From Breznakiella homolactica (lineage in GTDB: Bacteria; Spirochaetota; Spirochaetia; Treponematales; Breznakiellaceae): a stretch of DNA of 64,000 nt. The stretch lies in contig NZ_CP067089.2 of assembly GCF_016616095.2 (NCBI RefSeq), positions 2,232,001-2,296,000 on the forward strand, given 5' to 3'. The translations under genes and the position numbers were made by a program. The notes below the pieces were generated by a model. The model was given only the letters and a program-made list of their open reading frames with translations. It was not told the origin of the DNA and did no database searches. Shown here in pieces: positions 52,118-60,286 of this stretch. Each line of letters begins with the position of its first letter. Positions within the stretch are counted from its first letter, which is position 1.

Positions 52118-53389
52118 ATGAAAAAGATGGTATGGGTAATGGCAGCGGCGGCACTCTGCCTGTCGCTTCTGACAGCCTGCGGAAACAGCGAAAAAAAGGC
52201 AGCGCAATCCTCATCAGCGGGGAAAGTGACCCTTGAGCTTTGGCTGCAGAAAACCAATGTCGTGGAACAGTTCACCGAGATCATCAGCCGCTTTGAGGCG
52301 GAGAATCCGGACATTCATATAGAGCTTACCAGCGTCCCGGATCCGGAAACCGCCCTGGTCAGCCGTATCGCGGCCAACGATTATCCCGATATCATCACAA
52401 TATGGCCCGCGGAAAAATTCTACCGGGACCTGATGCGGGACGGCGCGCTGCTGGACATTTCAAAAGAGGGCTTTATGAACCGGGTGGCCGGCGGCCCCCG
52501 GAGCATTGCCCAGTACGGCGGCAAGGATTACTCCCTGTCGGTGGCCATGAGCGCCTACGGAATGCTGGTCAACAAAAAATTATTCAGGGACAACAATTTG
52601 GAATACCCCACGACCTGGGACGAACTTCTGAAAGTGTGCAGGGCCTTTGAATCCGCCGGAATCCAGCCCTTTACTTTTTACGGCAAATCCACGGAGCAGG
52701 TTGGCCAGATGGGCGAGCGTATGTCCGGCATTATCGATAACGATATCACCGCTACCATAAGTCTGGTCGGCCAGGGCAAAACTACCTGGCAGCGGGAACC
52801 CCAGATGCGGCAGCTGGCCGCGGCTTTGGTGGAACTGCACAAACACGGACAGAAGGATGTCCTGGGGGCCGACTACGACGCCGCCTTTAACGATATGACC
52901 ACCGAAAAAGCTGCCATGATGATCTACGGCAGCTGGGGGGTCCAGCGTTTGTTGAACATGAATCCCAACCTTGAAATTGAAATGATCCCGATCCCCAACC
53001 CAACGGGAGGGAAAAACACCGTTCCCGCGTCTATCGACACGGCCCTGGCCATCAGCACCGCGAGCAAAAACCCCGCGGCGGCTTTGAAATTCCTGGATTT
53101 CTTCTCCACCGCGGCAATAGCCCAGTGGTACGCGGATAACGAAAAAAATCCTCCGGTTATTGAAGGCGTCGTATACAACGTACCCCCTCTGATGCTGATG
53201 GCCGATACACTTAACAGCGGCGCGGCGTTCTTCACCCCCAGTGTGTACTGGCCCGCGGGCTTCCGCACTTCCTGGGAAGCTCCCATCCAGGCGCTTATCG
53301 ATCCCCTGGGACGGAACGATATCGAGGCCTTCCTCAAGTCTACCAACGACATCTGTGTGGAATATTTCCGGGACTATGACTATCAATAA
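52118..53389 (+). CDS. Sugar ABC transporter substrate-binding lipoprotein
   Basis: The 423-residue protein starts with a signal peptide and lipobox LTAC. The mature part begins VTLELWLQKTNVVEQFTEIISRFEAENPDIHIELTSVP and has FNDMTTEKAAMMIYGSWGV, typical of family 1 (MalE/UgpB-like) solute-binding proteins. It delivers a carbohydrate or glycerophosphodiester-like ligand to the two permeases that follow. The ligand is unknown. It is divergent from the sulfatase operon and shares its probable regulator. A strong hairpin follows the stop. Confidence 0.88.
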   Translation: MKKMVWVMAAAALCLSLLTACGNSEKKAAQSSSAGKVTLELWLQKTNVVEQFTEIISRFEAENPDIHIELTSVPDPETALVSRIAANDYPDIITIWPAEKFYRDLMRDGALLDISKEGFMNRVAGGPRSIAQYGGKDYSLSVAMSAYGMLVNKKLFRDNNLEYPTTWDELLKVCRAFESAGIQPFTFYGKSTEQVGQMGERMSGIIDNDITATISLVGQGKTTWQREPQMRQLAAALVELHKHGQKDVLGADYDAAFNDMTTEKAAMMIYGSWGVQRLLNMNPNLEIEMIPIPNPTGGKNTVPASIDTALAISTASKNPAAALKFLDFFSTAAIAQWYADNEKNPPVIEGVVYNVPPLMLMADTLNSGAAFFTPSVYWPAGFRTSWEAPIQALIDPLGRNDIEAFLKSTNDICVEYFRDYDYQ

Positions 53390-53404
53390 GATTCTGTGAT
53401 CCGC

Positions 53405-53429
53405 GGCCCTCCCCTGCCCGGGGAGGGCC
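53405..53429 (+). terminator. Intercistronic GC-rich hairpin after the binding-protein gene
   Basis: GGCCCTCCCC and GGGGAGGGCC form a perfect 10-bp stem with a five-base loop, and an outer ATTCTGT/ACAGAAT pairing (53391-53397 with 53451-53457) surrounds it. No T-run follows. Such hairpins commonly protect the binding-protein mRNA and lower permease expression. Confidence 0.7.
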
Positions 53430-53478
53430 ATTGTACCGTACCGCGGCGGAACAGAATTCTGTGAAGGAGAAAAAAGCT

Positions 53479-54375
53479 ATGTATAAAAAACACCCTGGGA
53501 TGTTATTTTACCGGAAACGCAACTGGGCATTTTTCGCCTTCACCGTTCCTCTGCTGATCCTGTACGGAGTTCTCTTTATCGCGCCCATCGCCGGAGGATT
53601 GTTTTACAGCTTTACCGACTACAACGGGATTTCAAAAAACATCAATTTTGTCGGGCTGAAAAATTATATATCCATTTTTTCCTCCAGCCGTTTTCCAAAA
53701 TCAATCTGGTTCAATATTCAGTACAGTTTTTGGCTCGTTTTATTTACCGTGGTGCTTGGTTTGGTTCTTGCCCTTCTCCTGGACCGGGATATCAAGGCCA
53801 AGGGCTTTTTCCGGGCCATGTATTTTTTCCCGGCGGTTCTGCCGAACCTTACCATGGCCCTGGTGTTTAACGGCATCATGACCAAGGGAATCCCCGAACT
53901 CGGGATACTGCTGAACATTGAAAGCTGGGAAATCAGCCTGCTGTCCCGGACAAATACCGCGATGTACGCCGTCCTTTTTGTGAATATATGGAAAGGGCTC
54001 GCCATACCGACGGTACTGTTCCTGGCGGGGCTGCAGACGGTTCCCGCGGAACTGTATGAAAGCGCTTCGATAGACGGCGCCAGCCCGTGGAAACGCTTTA
54101 AGGTCATTACGATTCCCTTTTTAATCCCCAGCCTGACCATGGTCTTTGTGCTCACCCTCAAACAGGGCCTCATGGTGTACGATCTGATTATGGGTATGAC
54201 CGGCGGCGGTCCCGCCGGAGCAACCGAAAGCATGGCCATGCTGATTTACCGCCACGGTTTTGTGGAGCGCAAGCTCAGCGCCGCCATGGCGGAATCCATC
54301 ATTCTGGCGATACTGGTCTGCGCTATTTCATTCATCCAAATTTTCTGGTCCCAAAAACGGCGGGTCTACGACTGA
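53479..54375 (+). CDS. Sugar ABC transporter permease (MalF/UgpA type)
   Basis: The start is ATG 53479 after GAAGGAG. The earlier in-frame start lies in the hairpin region. The 298-residue protein has six transmembrane helices and the coupling loop ELYESASIDGASPWKRFKVITIPFL (EAA motif). GLMVYDLIMGMTGGGPAGATESMAMLIY is typical of MalF/UgpA-like permeases. It pairs with the next gene product. No ATPase gene is in the operon, so a shared MsmK/UgpC-type ATPase from elsewhere is probably used. Confidence 0.88.
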   Translation: MYKKHPGMLFYRKRNWAFFAFTVPLLILYGVLFIAPIAGGLFYSFTDYNGISKNINFVGLKNYISIFSSSRFPKSIWFNIQYSFWLVLFTVVLGLVLALLLDRDIKAKGFFRAMYFFPAVLPNLTMALVFNGIMTKGIPELGILLNIESWEISLLSRTNTAMYAVLFVNIWKGLAIPTVLFLAGLQTVPAELYESASIDGASPWKRFKVITIPFLIPSLTMVFVLTLKQGLMVYDLIMGMTGGGPAGATESMAMLIYRHGFVERKLSAAMAESIILAILVCAISFIQIFWSQKRRVYD

Positions 54376-54388
54376 GACAGGAGATACC

Positions 54389-55228
54389 ATGGCAGCTGCA
54401 AAAAAACGCTTACTGAACATTTCAATATATACGGTGCTCATCCTGGGAATCCTGATAATTATTGTTCCCATGGTGATCGTTCTGATCAACGCCTTTAAAA
54501 GCAATATGGAAATCGCTGAGAGTTATTTCTCTCTTCCCACAGGTTTTTATACCAAAAACTTCGAACAGCTCTTTGAGAAAAACGATATTTTTTACAGTTT
54601 CCGCAATTCCGTGGTCATCACCGTGGTATCCCTGCTGGTAACAACCATTCTGCTGCCCATAACGGCCTACGGCGCCTGCCGCCACATGGTCCACAACCGC
54701 TGGTTCCGGTACCTGTATTACTTTCTTATCATCGGGCTGTTTGTTCCCTTCCAGGCAAAGATGATTCCCCTTATCATCATTGCCAGCAGATTGAATCTGA
54801 TGAACGTGGCGGGAATCATCGTTGTATACATTGCGTCCTCCACCTGCGAAGGGGTATTCCTCTGCGGCGGCTATCTGCAAAGCATTCCCCCCGATATGGA
54901 AGAAGCCGCCTATATTGACGGCAGCGGTTATTTTGGAACCTACTGGCGGATTATTTTCCCCCTGATGAAACCGATCGTGGTGACCGTGGCCATACAAAAC
55001 GCCCTGTGGATATGGAACGACTTTATGCTGCCCCTGCTGATGCTGAATAAAAGCAGCAAATTCTGGACCTTGATCCTGTATGTGTATAATTTCAAAACCG
55101 CCTATCAGACGGATTACGGCGCGATTTTCGCGTCATTCCTCCTGTCGATGCTGCCTATCATGGTGTTCTATATAATCATGCAGCGGAAAATCGTGGGGGG
55201 GCTTATCTCGGGAGCGGTTAAAGGATAG
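54389..55228 (+). CDS. Sugar ABC transporter permease (MalG/UgpE type)
   Basis: The start is ATG 54389 after AGGAGAT; the upstream in-frame extension overlaps the previous gene. The 279-residue protein has six transmembrane helices and the EAA loop DMEEAAYIDGSGYFGTYWRIIFPLMKPI. The YSFRNSVVITVVSLL segment and the last-helix FYIIMQRKIVGGLISGAVKG are characteristic of MalG-type permeases. It ends four bases before the phosphodiesterase-like gene. Confidence 0.88.
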   Translation: MAAAKKRLLNISIYTVLILGILIIIVPMVIVLINAFKSNMEIAESYFSLPTGFYTKNFEQLFEKNDIFYSFRNSVVITVVSLLVTTILLPITAYGACRHMVHNRWFRYLYYFLIIGLFVPFQAKMIPLIIIASRLNLMNVAGIIVVYIASSTCEGVFLCGGYLQSIPPDMEEAAYIDGSGYFGTYWRIIFPLMKPIVVTVAIQNALWIWNDFMLPLLMLNKSSKFWTLILYVYNFKTAYQTDYGAIFASFLLSMLPIMVFYIIMQRKIVGGLISGAVKG

Positions 55229-55232
55229 GTCC

Positions 55233-56552
55233 ATGAAGAAAAAAGTTATTCTCCTTTCCCTGGATGCCCTGGGAAACGCGGATTTTGAAATAATGGCAAA
55301 ACTGCCGGGATTTAAACGGATACTGGAACAGGGCACCTGGTGCAGCCGCAGCCGTTCGGTGTACCCTTCCCTCACGTTTCCCAGCCACGCGAGCATCATC
55401 ACCGGGTGCAAACCCGCAGGCCACGGTATTGTAAATAATTACATCCTGGAACCCGGACAGGAGCCGGGGCGGTGGTACCATTATTCCGGCGCCCTCAAAC
55501 GAAAAGCCCTTTGGGATTACGCCGCCGCCGCGGGAAAAACAATGTTATCCCTGTCGTGGCCGGTAAGCGGCGGCGCGGATATCCGGTACAACCTTCCCGA
55601 AATGAATCCCGCCAAACCGAAGATCTGGAACGCCGCGAATTTCGCCGCCCAGATGGGACTTTTCTTTTCCCACGGAACCCCTTCCCTGGCGGTAAAAAAT
55701 CTGCTGGTAAACCCGTCCCTGGCAAAGGCCTGGTTTTTGGGTGCCCAGCCGGATCTGGACAAGGGCATAATAAAACTCTTCCTGAAGAACCTTCGCCAAT
55801 ATTCCTGGGATATCGCGTTGTGCCATATTTACGGTATGGATGACGCGAAACACTGTTTCGGAGCGGAAAGTCCCGAAGCGCGGGAATATCTGCCGCTGTA
55901 CGGCGATTTCGTAAACCGGCTGGCGGATTTTGTGGATGAACGGAAAAAAGCGGGTGAGGCAATTACCCTGATGGTAACCGGAGACCATTCCCAGCTTGAT
56001 GTAACCAAAGCCGTATGCGGCAACATGATGCTGGCGGAGATGGGATATTCCCAATGGAAAAACGGAAAATTACAAAGCTGGGACGCCTGGATGGATTCCG
56101 GGGACGGGATGGCGTACCTGTATATCCGCGAAGGCATTGCGGACACAGCCGCCGCGAAGGCTATGATTAAAACAATTGCCCGGAAATTCAAAGCCCATCC
56201 CGGAGTCGCGAAGGTGATGTATCCAGAGGAGTTTCTTCCCCTGGGATGCGGCAGCGACGCGGCCCTGGTATTTGAGGCCGCCCCCGGCTGCGGTTTTGAC
56301 GGCCGCTGGCATAGCGGGGCGGAAAACAGCGATTACAGTATTCCCAATCAGTACAAGGCCATCCACGGGTATCTGCCGGACATTCCGGGATACGAAACCC
56401 TGTTTTTCTGCTACGGCCAGGCGGTGCGGCCCGGTGAAATTCAATCCATGAGTATTATCGATATTCTGCCGACCGTCTGTGACTGGCTGGAGATTGTCCC
56501 CGATACCGTAGACGGCCGCCGCATCGAAAATCTTCTGGAGAAACAGATATGA
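55233..56552 (+). CDS. Alkaline-phosphatase-superfamily phosphodiesterase/pyrophosphatase
   Basis: The 439-residue protein has the nucleotide pyrophosphatase/phosphodiesterase layout. SLDALGNADF gives metal Asp, RSVYPSLTFPSHASIITG the Thr nucleophile, and HIYGMDDAKHCFG and MVTGDHSQLDV the later Asp/His ligands. There is no signal peptide, so it is cytoplasmic. It is the fourth gene of the sugar ABC operon and overlaps the next gene by four bases. It probably cleaves a phosphodiester in the imported ligand, but related phosphonate or nucleotide hydrolases are possible. Confidence 0.75.
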   Translation: MKKKVILLSLDALGNADFEIMAKLPGFKRILEQGTWCSRSRSVYPSLTFPSHASIITGCKPAGHGIVNNYILEPGQEPGRWYHYSGALKRKALWDYAAAAGKTMLSLSWPVSGGADIRYNLPEMNPAKPKIWNAANFAAQMGLFFSHGTPSLAVKNLLVNPSLAKAWFLGAQPDLDKGIIKLFLKNLRQYSWDIALCHIYGMDDAKHCFGAESPEAREYLPLYGDFVNRLADFVDERKKAGEAITLMVTGDHSQLDVTKAVCGNMMLAEMGYSQWKNGKLQSWDAWMDSGDGMAYLYIREGIADTAAAKAMIKTIARKFKAHPGVAKVMYPEEFLPLGCGSDAALVFEAAPGCGFDGRWHSGAENSDYSIPNQYKAIHGYLPDIPGYETLFFCYGQAVRPGEIQSMSIIDILPTVCDWLEIVPDTVDGRRIENLLEKQI

Positions 56553-57391
56553 GAATCCAGTATCTCGGCACCGCGGCCGCGGAGGGATTTCCCGCGCTTT
56601 TCTGCCGGTGCGATGCCTGCCGGAACGCCTTAGCCGCGGCGGGAAAAAACATCCGCACCCGGTCAAGCGTACTTATCAATAACCATCTCCTGATCGACCT
56701 GTCGCCGGATATTCTTATGCAGAAGCTGAATCTGCGCCTTGATCTGGCGGCCGCGGACGCCCTGTTCATCACCCATTCCCACAGCGACCATCTGGACGGA
56801 GCGGAGTTAACCCGGCGCAGCACAATTCATTACTGCCATATTCCCGATGAAAAACCCCTCCGCGTATACGGAAACGATACGGCCATCAGGCTGATAGAGA
56901 ATGCTTTCTTTACGGAGTTCAAAACCGAAACGGATCCATCCCTGGAACTGCATAGAATTTGTCCGGGACAGGCCGTGCGATGCGGGGAATTAACCGTAAC
57001 AGCCGTTCCGGCGGTACACGATCCCGGCGAGGAATGCCTTATTTATGTAATTGAAGAGGAAGGCGGCCAATCCCTGCTGTACGCGAACGACACCGCCCTG
57101 CCGCCGGAAGAAACCTTTGCCGCCATCGCCGGGTATCTTGCCGGAAAACAGCTCGATTACGTCAGCATGGACTGCACCCACGGGCCGAAACCCGGCAGCG
57201 CCAGTCACATGGGAATCGCCGAAAATAGAATTTTCCGGGACCGGTTAATTGCCTGCGGCGCATGCGGTTCATCGGCCCGCTTTATCGCGACCCATTTCGG
57301 GCATAACGGAGGAGCCCTGCACGGAGAGCTGGAAACTCTCCTGGGAAAGCATGGTATTTATCCCGCGTGGGACGGTTTTATACCGGAATGA
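56549..57391 (+). CDS. PhnP-like MBL-fold phosphodiesterase
   Basis: The 280-residue protein has the metallo-beta-lactamase motif THSHSDHLDG plus VPAVHDPGEECLIY and a late ATHFGHNGG. The N-terminal CRCDAC is the extra structural zinc site of PhnP. PhnP opens phosphoribosyl 1,2-cyclic phosphate in phosphonate use. No other phn gene is present, so here it may open a cyclic sugar phosphate or another phosphodiester made by the upstream enzyme. It closes the operon and overlaps the previous gene by ATGA. Confidence 0.75.
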   Translation: MRIQYLGTAAAEGFPALFCRCDACRNALAAAGKNIRTRSSVLINNHLLIDLSPDILMQKLNLRLDLAAADALFITHSHSDHLDGAELTRRSTIHYCHIPDEKPLRVYGNDTAIRLIENAFFTEFKTETDPSLELHRICPGQAVRCGELTVTAVPAVHDPGEECLIYVIEEEGGQSLLYANDTALPPEETFAAIAGYLAGKQLDYVSMDCTHGPKPGSASHMGIAENRIFRDRLIACGACGSSARFIATHFGHNGGALHGELETLLGKHGIYPAWDGFIPE

Positions 57392-57411
57392 AAAGTACGG
57401 ATTCCGGGGGA

Positions 57412-59175
57412 TCAGCCCCGTTCGCCCAGCAGTGACTTGAGTTCCTGGATGTCCTTGACGAGTTTGGTTCGGTCGGGGTTCTGGAACCGCTTGGGGACCA
57501 TTTCCTTTGACGTACACTCCAGGACCGCCACGAGATTCTGGAGTTCAATCTCATAGGGATACGCCGGAGGCACAAAATCCCCCATGACTTCCTCCATGTC
57601 CTCCTTGGTAACGAAGGTCCGGTCCGCCATGGCGGCGTGAAGTTTGGCCCGGATAAGCACCGCCTCCAGATCCGCCCCGGAAAATTCATGGCGGAATTTC
57701 TTAAACAGATCCGAAATGGAAAATTTCCGGATGGAAAGGTTGAGTTTGCGTACCAGGGTATCGAAGAGGGCTTCCCGCTCATGGTCGGATTCGGGGTAAA
57801 ACAAGGCGAGATGCTCCTCCGCCCGTCCCTGCCGTTTAAGGTCGATGGGGATAAGATCCGGCCGGCAGGTAATGAGGAACCAGATAATCTTTCCCCGGTA
57901 TTCGGTGTTTCCCATAAAACTGGCAATCTGGGCAAAAACCCGGTTGCTGGTTCCCGAATCCCCGTCCTGGTCCCGGTCGCCGAGGAACGCGTCCGCTTCG
58001 TCGATCATGACCGCCACCGGGGACATGGCTTTGAGAATATTGAGGACCCGCTCCAGGTTCGACTCGGTTACCCCCTGCCACTTGGACCGGAAATTGCGGA
58101 ATTTAACCATGGGGATGCCGATTTCCCCGGCGAAGGCGCTGACCATGAAGCTTTTTCCGGTGCCCACAGGACCGGCGATAAGGTATCCCATGGGGAGCAC
58201 GTCCAGGCGGCCCTGCTTTATGGCCCGGGCCGCGTTTTTAAAGCGCTTTTTAACGAAATCGTGGCCCGAAACGTAGGACAGGTCGTGGACCGTATCCATA
58301 AATTCCAGGAGCCCCGCGGCTTCATTTTCAATAATCTCTTTCTTTTTCAGGCCGATATAATCCAGGGAAAGGGGCGCGTCTTCCTGGTAGCTTTCCGCGA
58401 CCAGGCGGTTGAGGTTCATAAGGTTGAGGCCGCTGGTAACCGCCGCCACCCGGTCGGGATCGAGCCCCCGGTCCAGGAGCAGGTTTCCCTTGCGTTCCAT
58501 AAAATGGAGGAAACTCGCCCGCACGGCCTGATCGGGGATAGGAATATCCACCTTTACCGTGGCGGGGGAACCCACCAGGCGGGGCGAAATATCCGTCAGA
58601 TTTTCCGTGAGCAGGATGATCGACACGTCGCCCTTGGTGAAAATCGGATCGTTGGACCAGCGGTTGAGGGTTACCAGGCAGTACCGGTCCTCGTCGGAAA
58701 GCCGGATAAGGTCGCCGGCGGGAACGATGGTTTCCGCGTAATCGAGGATCATGACGATCCGCCTCTTCTGGGGAATATTCAGCAGGAAGTACTTTTCGAG
58801 GTAATAGAAACTTTTTTCCGGGTCCGACGAAACCAGATCCGACTCTTCCACATCCGGGAAGCGCGACCGCATAACCTTGGCGTAATCCCGGGCCATTTCC
58901 GGGGAGCAGAAGGACACGCCGCTGGAACGGTCGTAAAACACGATGATATCCCGGTTGCCGAAGAGCACCTCCGAGACGTATTCCTGGATCCGGGCGAAGA
59001 TAAATTCACCCTCATTCATTTTATGGGGAAGAAGATCCCGTATGTTGCCGTGGAGTATGTATAAATTCGCTGTTTTAGAGCAGTATTTATATGAAAGTTC
59101 CTGCGCCCAGGCAGGAAGGATCTTTATAAAGGGTAAATTTTTCAGGATTAGCTGTTCCGACACGTTCCCTCCCAT
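57412..59175 (-). CDS. Tandem AAA+ ATPase with degenerate first domain
   Basis: The protein has up to 587 residues and two AAA modules. The first keeps a Walker-B-like RIVMILDYAET but has no Walker A (LYILHGNIRDLL). The second, from about residue 310, has GPVGTGKS (about 338), VAVMIDEADAF, a sensor-1-like FLITCRPDLIP and candidate Arg finger KRQGRAEEH. It is soluble and probably a hexameric remodelling ATPase of unknown substrate. Two starts are possible: ATG 59175, only four bases from a TATACT box, or GTG 59163, which follows GGGAGGG and looks better placed. Confidence 0.72.
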   Translation of the reverse strand: MGGNVSEQLILKNLPFIKILPAWAQELSYKYCSKTANLYILHGNIRDLLPHKMNEGEFIFARIQEYVSEVLFGNRDIIVFYDRSSGVSFCSPEMARDYAKVMRSRFPDVEESDLVSSDPEKSFYYLEKYFLLNIPQKRRIVMILDYAETIVPAGDLIRLSDEDRYCLVTLNRWSNDPIFTKGDVSIILLTENLTDISPRLVGSPATVKVDIPIPDQAVRASFLHFMERKGNLLLDRGLDPDRVAAVTSGLNLMNLNRLVAESYQEDAPLSLDYIGLKKKEIIENEAAGLLEFMDTVHDLSYVSGHDFVKKRFKNAARAIKQGRLDVLPMGYLIAGPVGTGKSFMVSAFAGEIGIPMVKFRNFRSKWQGVTESNLERVLNILKAMSPVAVMIDEADAFLGDRDQDGDSGTSNRVFAQIASFMGNTEYRGKIIWFLITCRPDLIPIDLKRQGRAEEHLALFYPESDHEREALFDTLVRKLNLSIRKFSISDLFKKFRHEFSGADLEAVLIRAKLHAAMADRTFVTKEDMEEVMGDFVPPAYPYEIELQNLVAVLECTSKEMVPKRFQNPDRTKLVKDIQELKSLLGERG

Positions 59176-59208
59176 CTACAGTATAATCCATGAGAAGCGG
59201 CCTGGCAA
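59175..59208 (-). promoter_or_regulatory. Promoter of the AAA+ gene
   Basis: Read on the minus strand: TTGCCA (59208-59203), a 17-bp spacer, TATACT (59185-59180), four bases, ATG. Transcription would begin at or within the first ATG, favouring the GTG at 59163 with a very short leader containing GGGAGGG. Confidence 0.55.
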
Positions 59209-59236
59209 TTTTCCAGACCGCTGCCGGCCGGAGCTG

Positions 59237-60286
59237 TCAGCGTTTTACCGATGACAGCTGATTTAGGTATTCTTCAAATTCGGCTCCGTAGGATTCGAGG
59301 ATTTTCTGCTCAATAGTCCGCACCGCCCGGTTTTCGGCTTCCGACAGCGACGCGTGGCCTTCCCTGCCGCTCAGGCTGTAGGGAAACAGGACATTTTCCG
59401 TGGCGTTTTCCACCAGTTTCGCGTTTACCACGTACCGCACGAATTTATTCGGATTCTCCGGAAGCACCACTTCGGTAAAGGACAGCGACACATCGAGGGT
59501 ATAGGGACTGCCGCTGCCGCCGGTTTTGAATCCCGTATCGGAAATACTCTGGGAAAAAGCCGCCCGCACCCTGCCGGCACTGTCATTGTCGACGGAAACC
59601 GCGATAGGCGTATTCTGGGCGATGGTGAGACATTCCAGCCGGTAGTCGTCACCCCGCCGAACCTCGGACCGGTACACCGCGGCGCTTGCCGGACTGATGA
59701 CCGAAAGGACGTTCATAAAAACCGTACTGGCATCCGCGATGGTCGCGGCCATGCTGTACCGGGCATAGGAGTCCAGGGTATACCGCTGATCCTCGGGAAC
59801 GGACACGAGATCACGGATTACCCGCTGGTTCGATTCAATTAAATCCGAATAAAGCATGGAACTTTTCGGCCGGTCCATAACGGCGATGGAATAATAGGTA
59901 TCCACACCGTCGAACCAGAAATCCTTGAGTTCCGCTCCGATCAGAGAATCCATGGCAAAGGATGTTTTAACCGCGCTTTCGATTTCGGAATTCTCACTCG
60001 AATCGATAAACCCGTCCGCCACGGCTTCGCTGTACTTATAGCTGGCCTTGGTCTCCCCCTGCACGGACTGACCGAAAATAGCGGTCAGGGCGCCGAGGGC
60101 ACTTTTTTCCGCGGAAGCCCGGTCGAGGCCGTAGCCCACCGCGGATATGTACCGGGACTCATCGTAAACCGACGAGGGGGAAGAAACCCACTGGGGTTCG
60201 GCGAGGCGGCCGGTTTTCTCCGGCTGGGGTGTGCTTGCGCATCCGCCCAGTGCGAGGATCATTAGGATAAGTGCTAATTTAGACAT
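59237..60286 (-). CDS. LPP20-family lipoprotein
   Basis: The 349-residue protein has a short signal sequence with lipobox LGGC. The domain with PQWVSSPSSVYDESRYISAVGYGLDRASAEKSALGALTAIFGQSV is typical of LPP20-like outer-membrane lipoproteins. It overlaps the preceding gene by 13 bases and has a GAGG site inside it. It is the third gene of an operon that also encodes LpoB-like and COG3014-like lipoproteins, a combination seen together in other bacteria and suspected to act on the cell wall or envelope. Confidence 0.78.
   Translation of the reverse strand: MSKLALILMILALGGCASTPQPEKTGRLAEPQWVSSPSSVYDESRYISAVGYGLDRASAEKSALGALTAIFGQSVQGETKASYKYSEAVADGFIDSSENSEIESAVKTSFAMDSLIGAELKDFWFDGVDTYYSIAVMDRPKSSMLYSDLIESNQRVIRDLVSVPEDQRYTLDSYARYSMAATIADASTVFMNVLSVISPASAAVYRSEVRRGDDYRLECLTIAQNTPIAVSVDNDSAGRVRAAFSQSISDTGFKTGGSGSPYTLDVSLSFTEVVLPENPNKFVRYVVNAKLVENATENVLFPYSLSGREGHASLSEAENRAVRTIEQKILESYGAEFEEYLNQLSSVKR

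Noticed and set aside
57637-59064. Long open frame on the plus strand opposite the AAA+ gene
   Set aside because: The minus strand encodes clear AAA motifs; the opposite frame has low-complexity composition typical of antisense frames.
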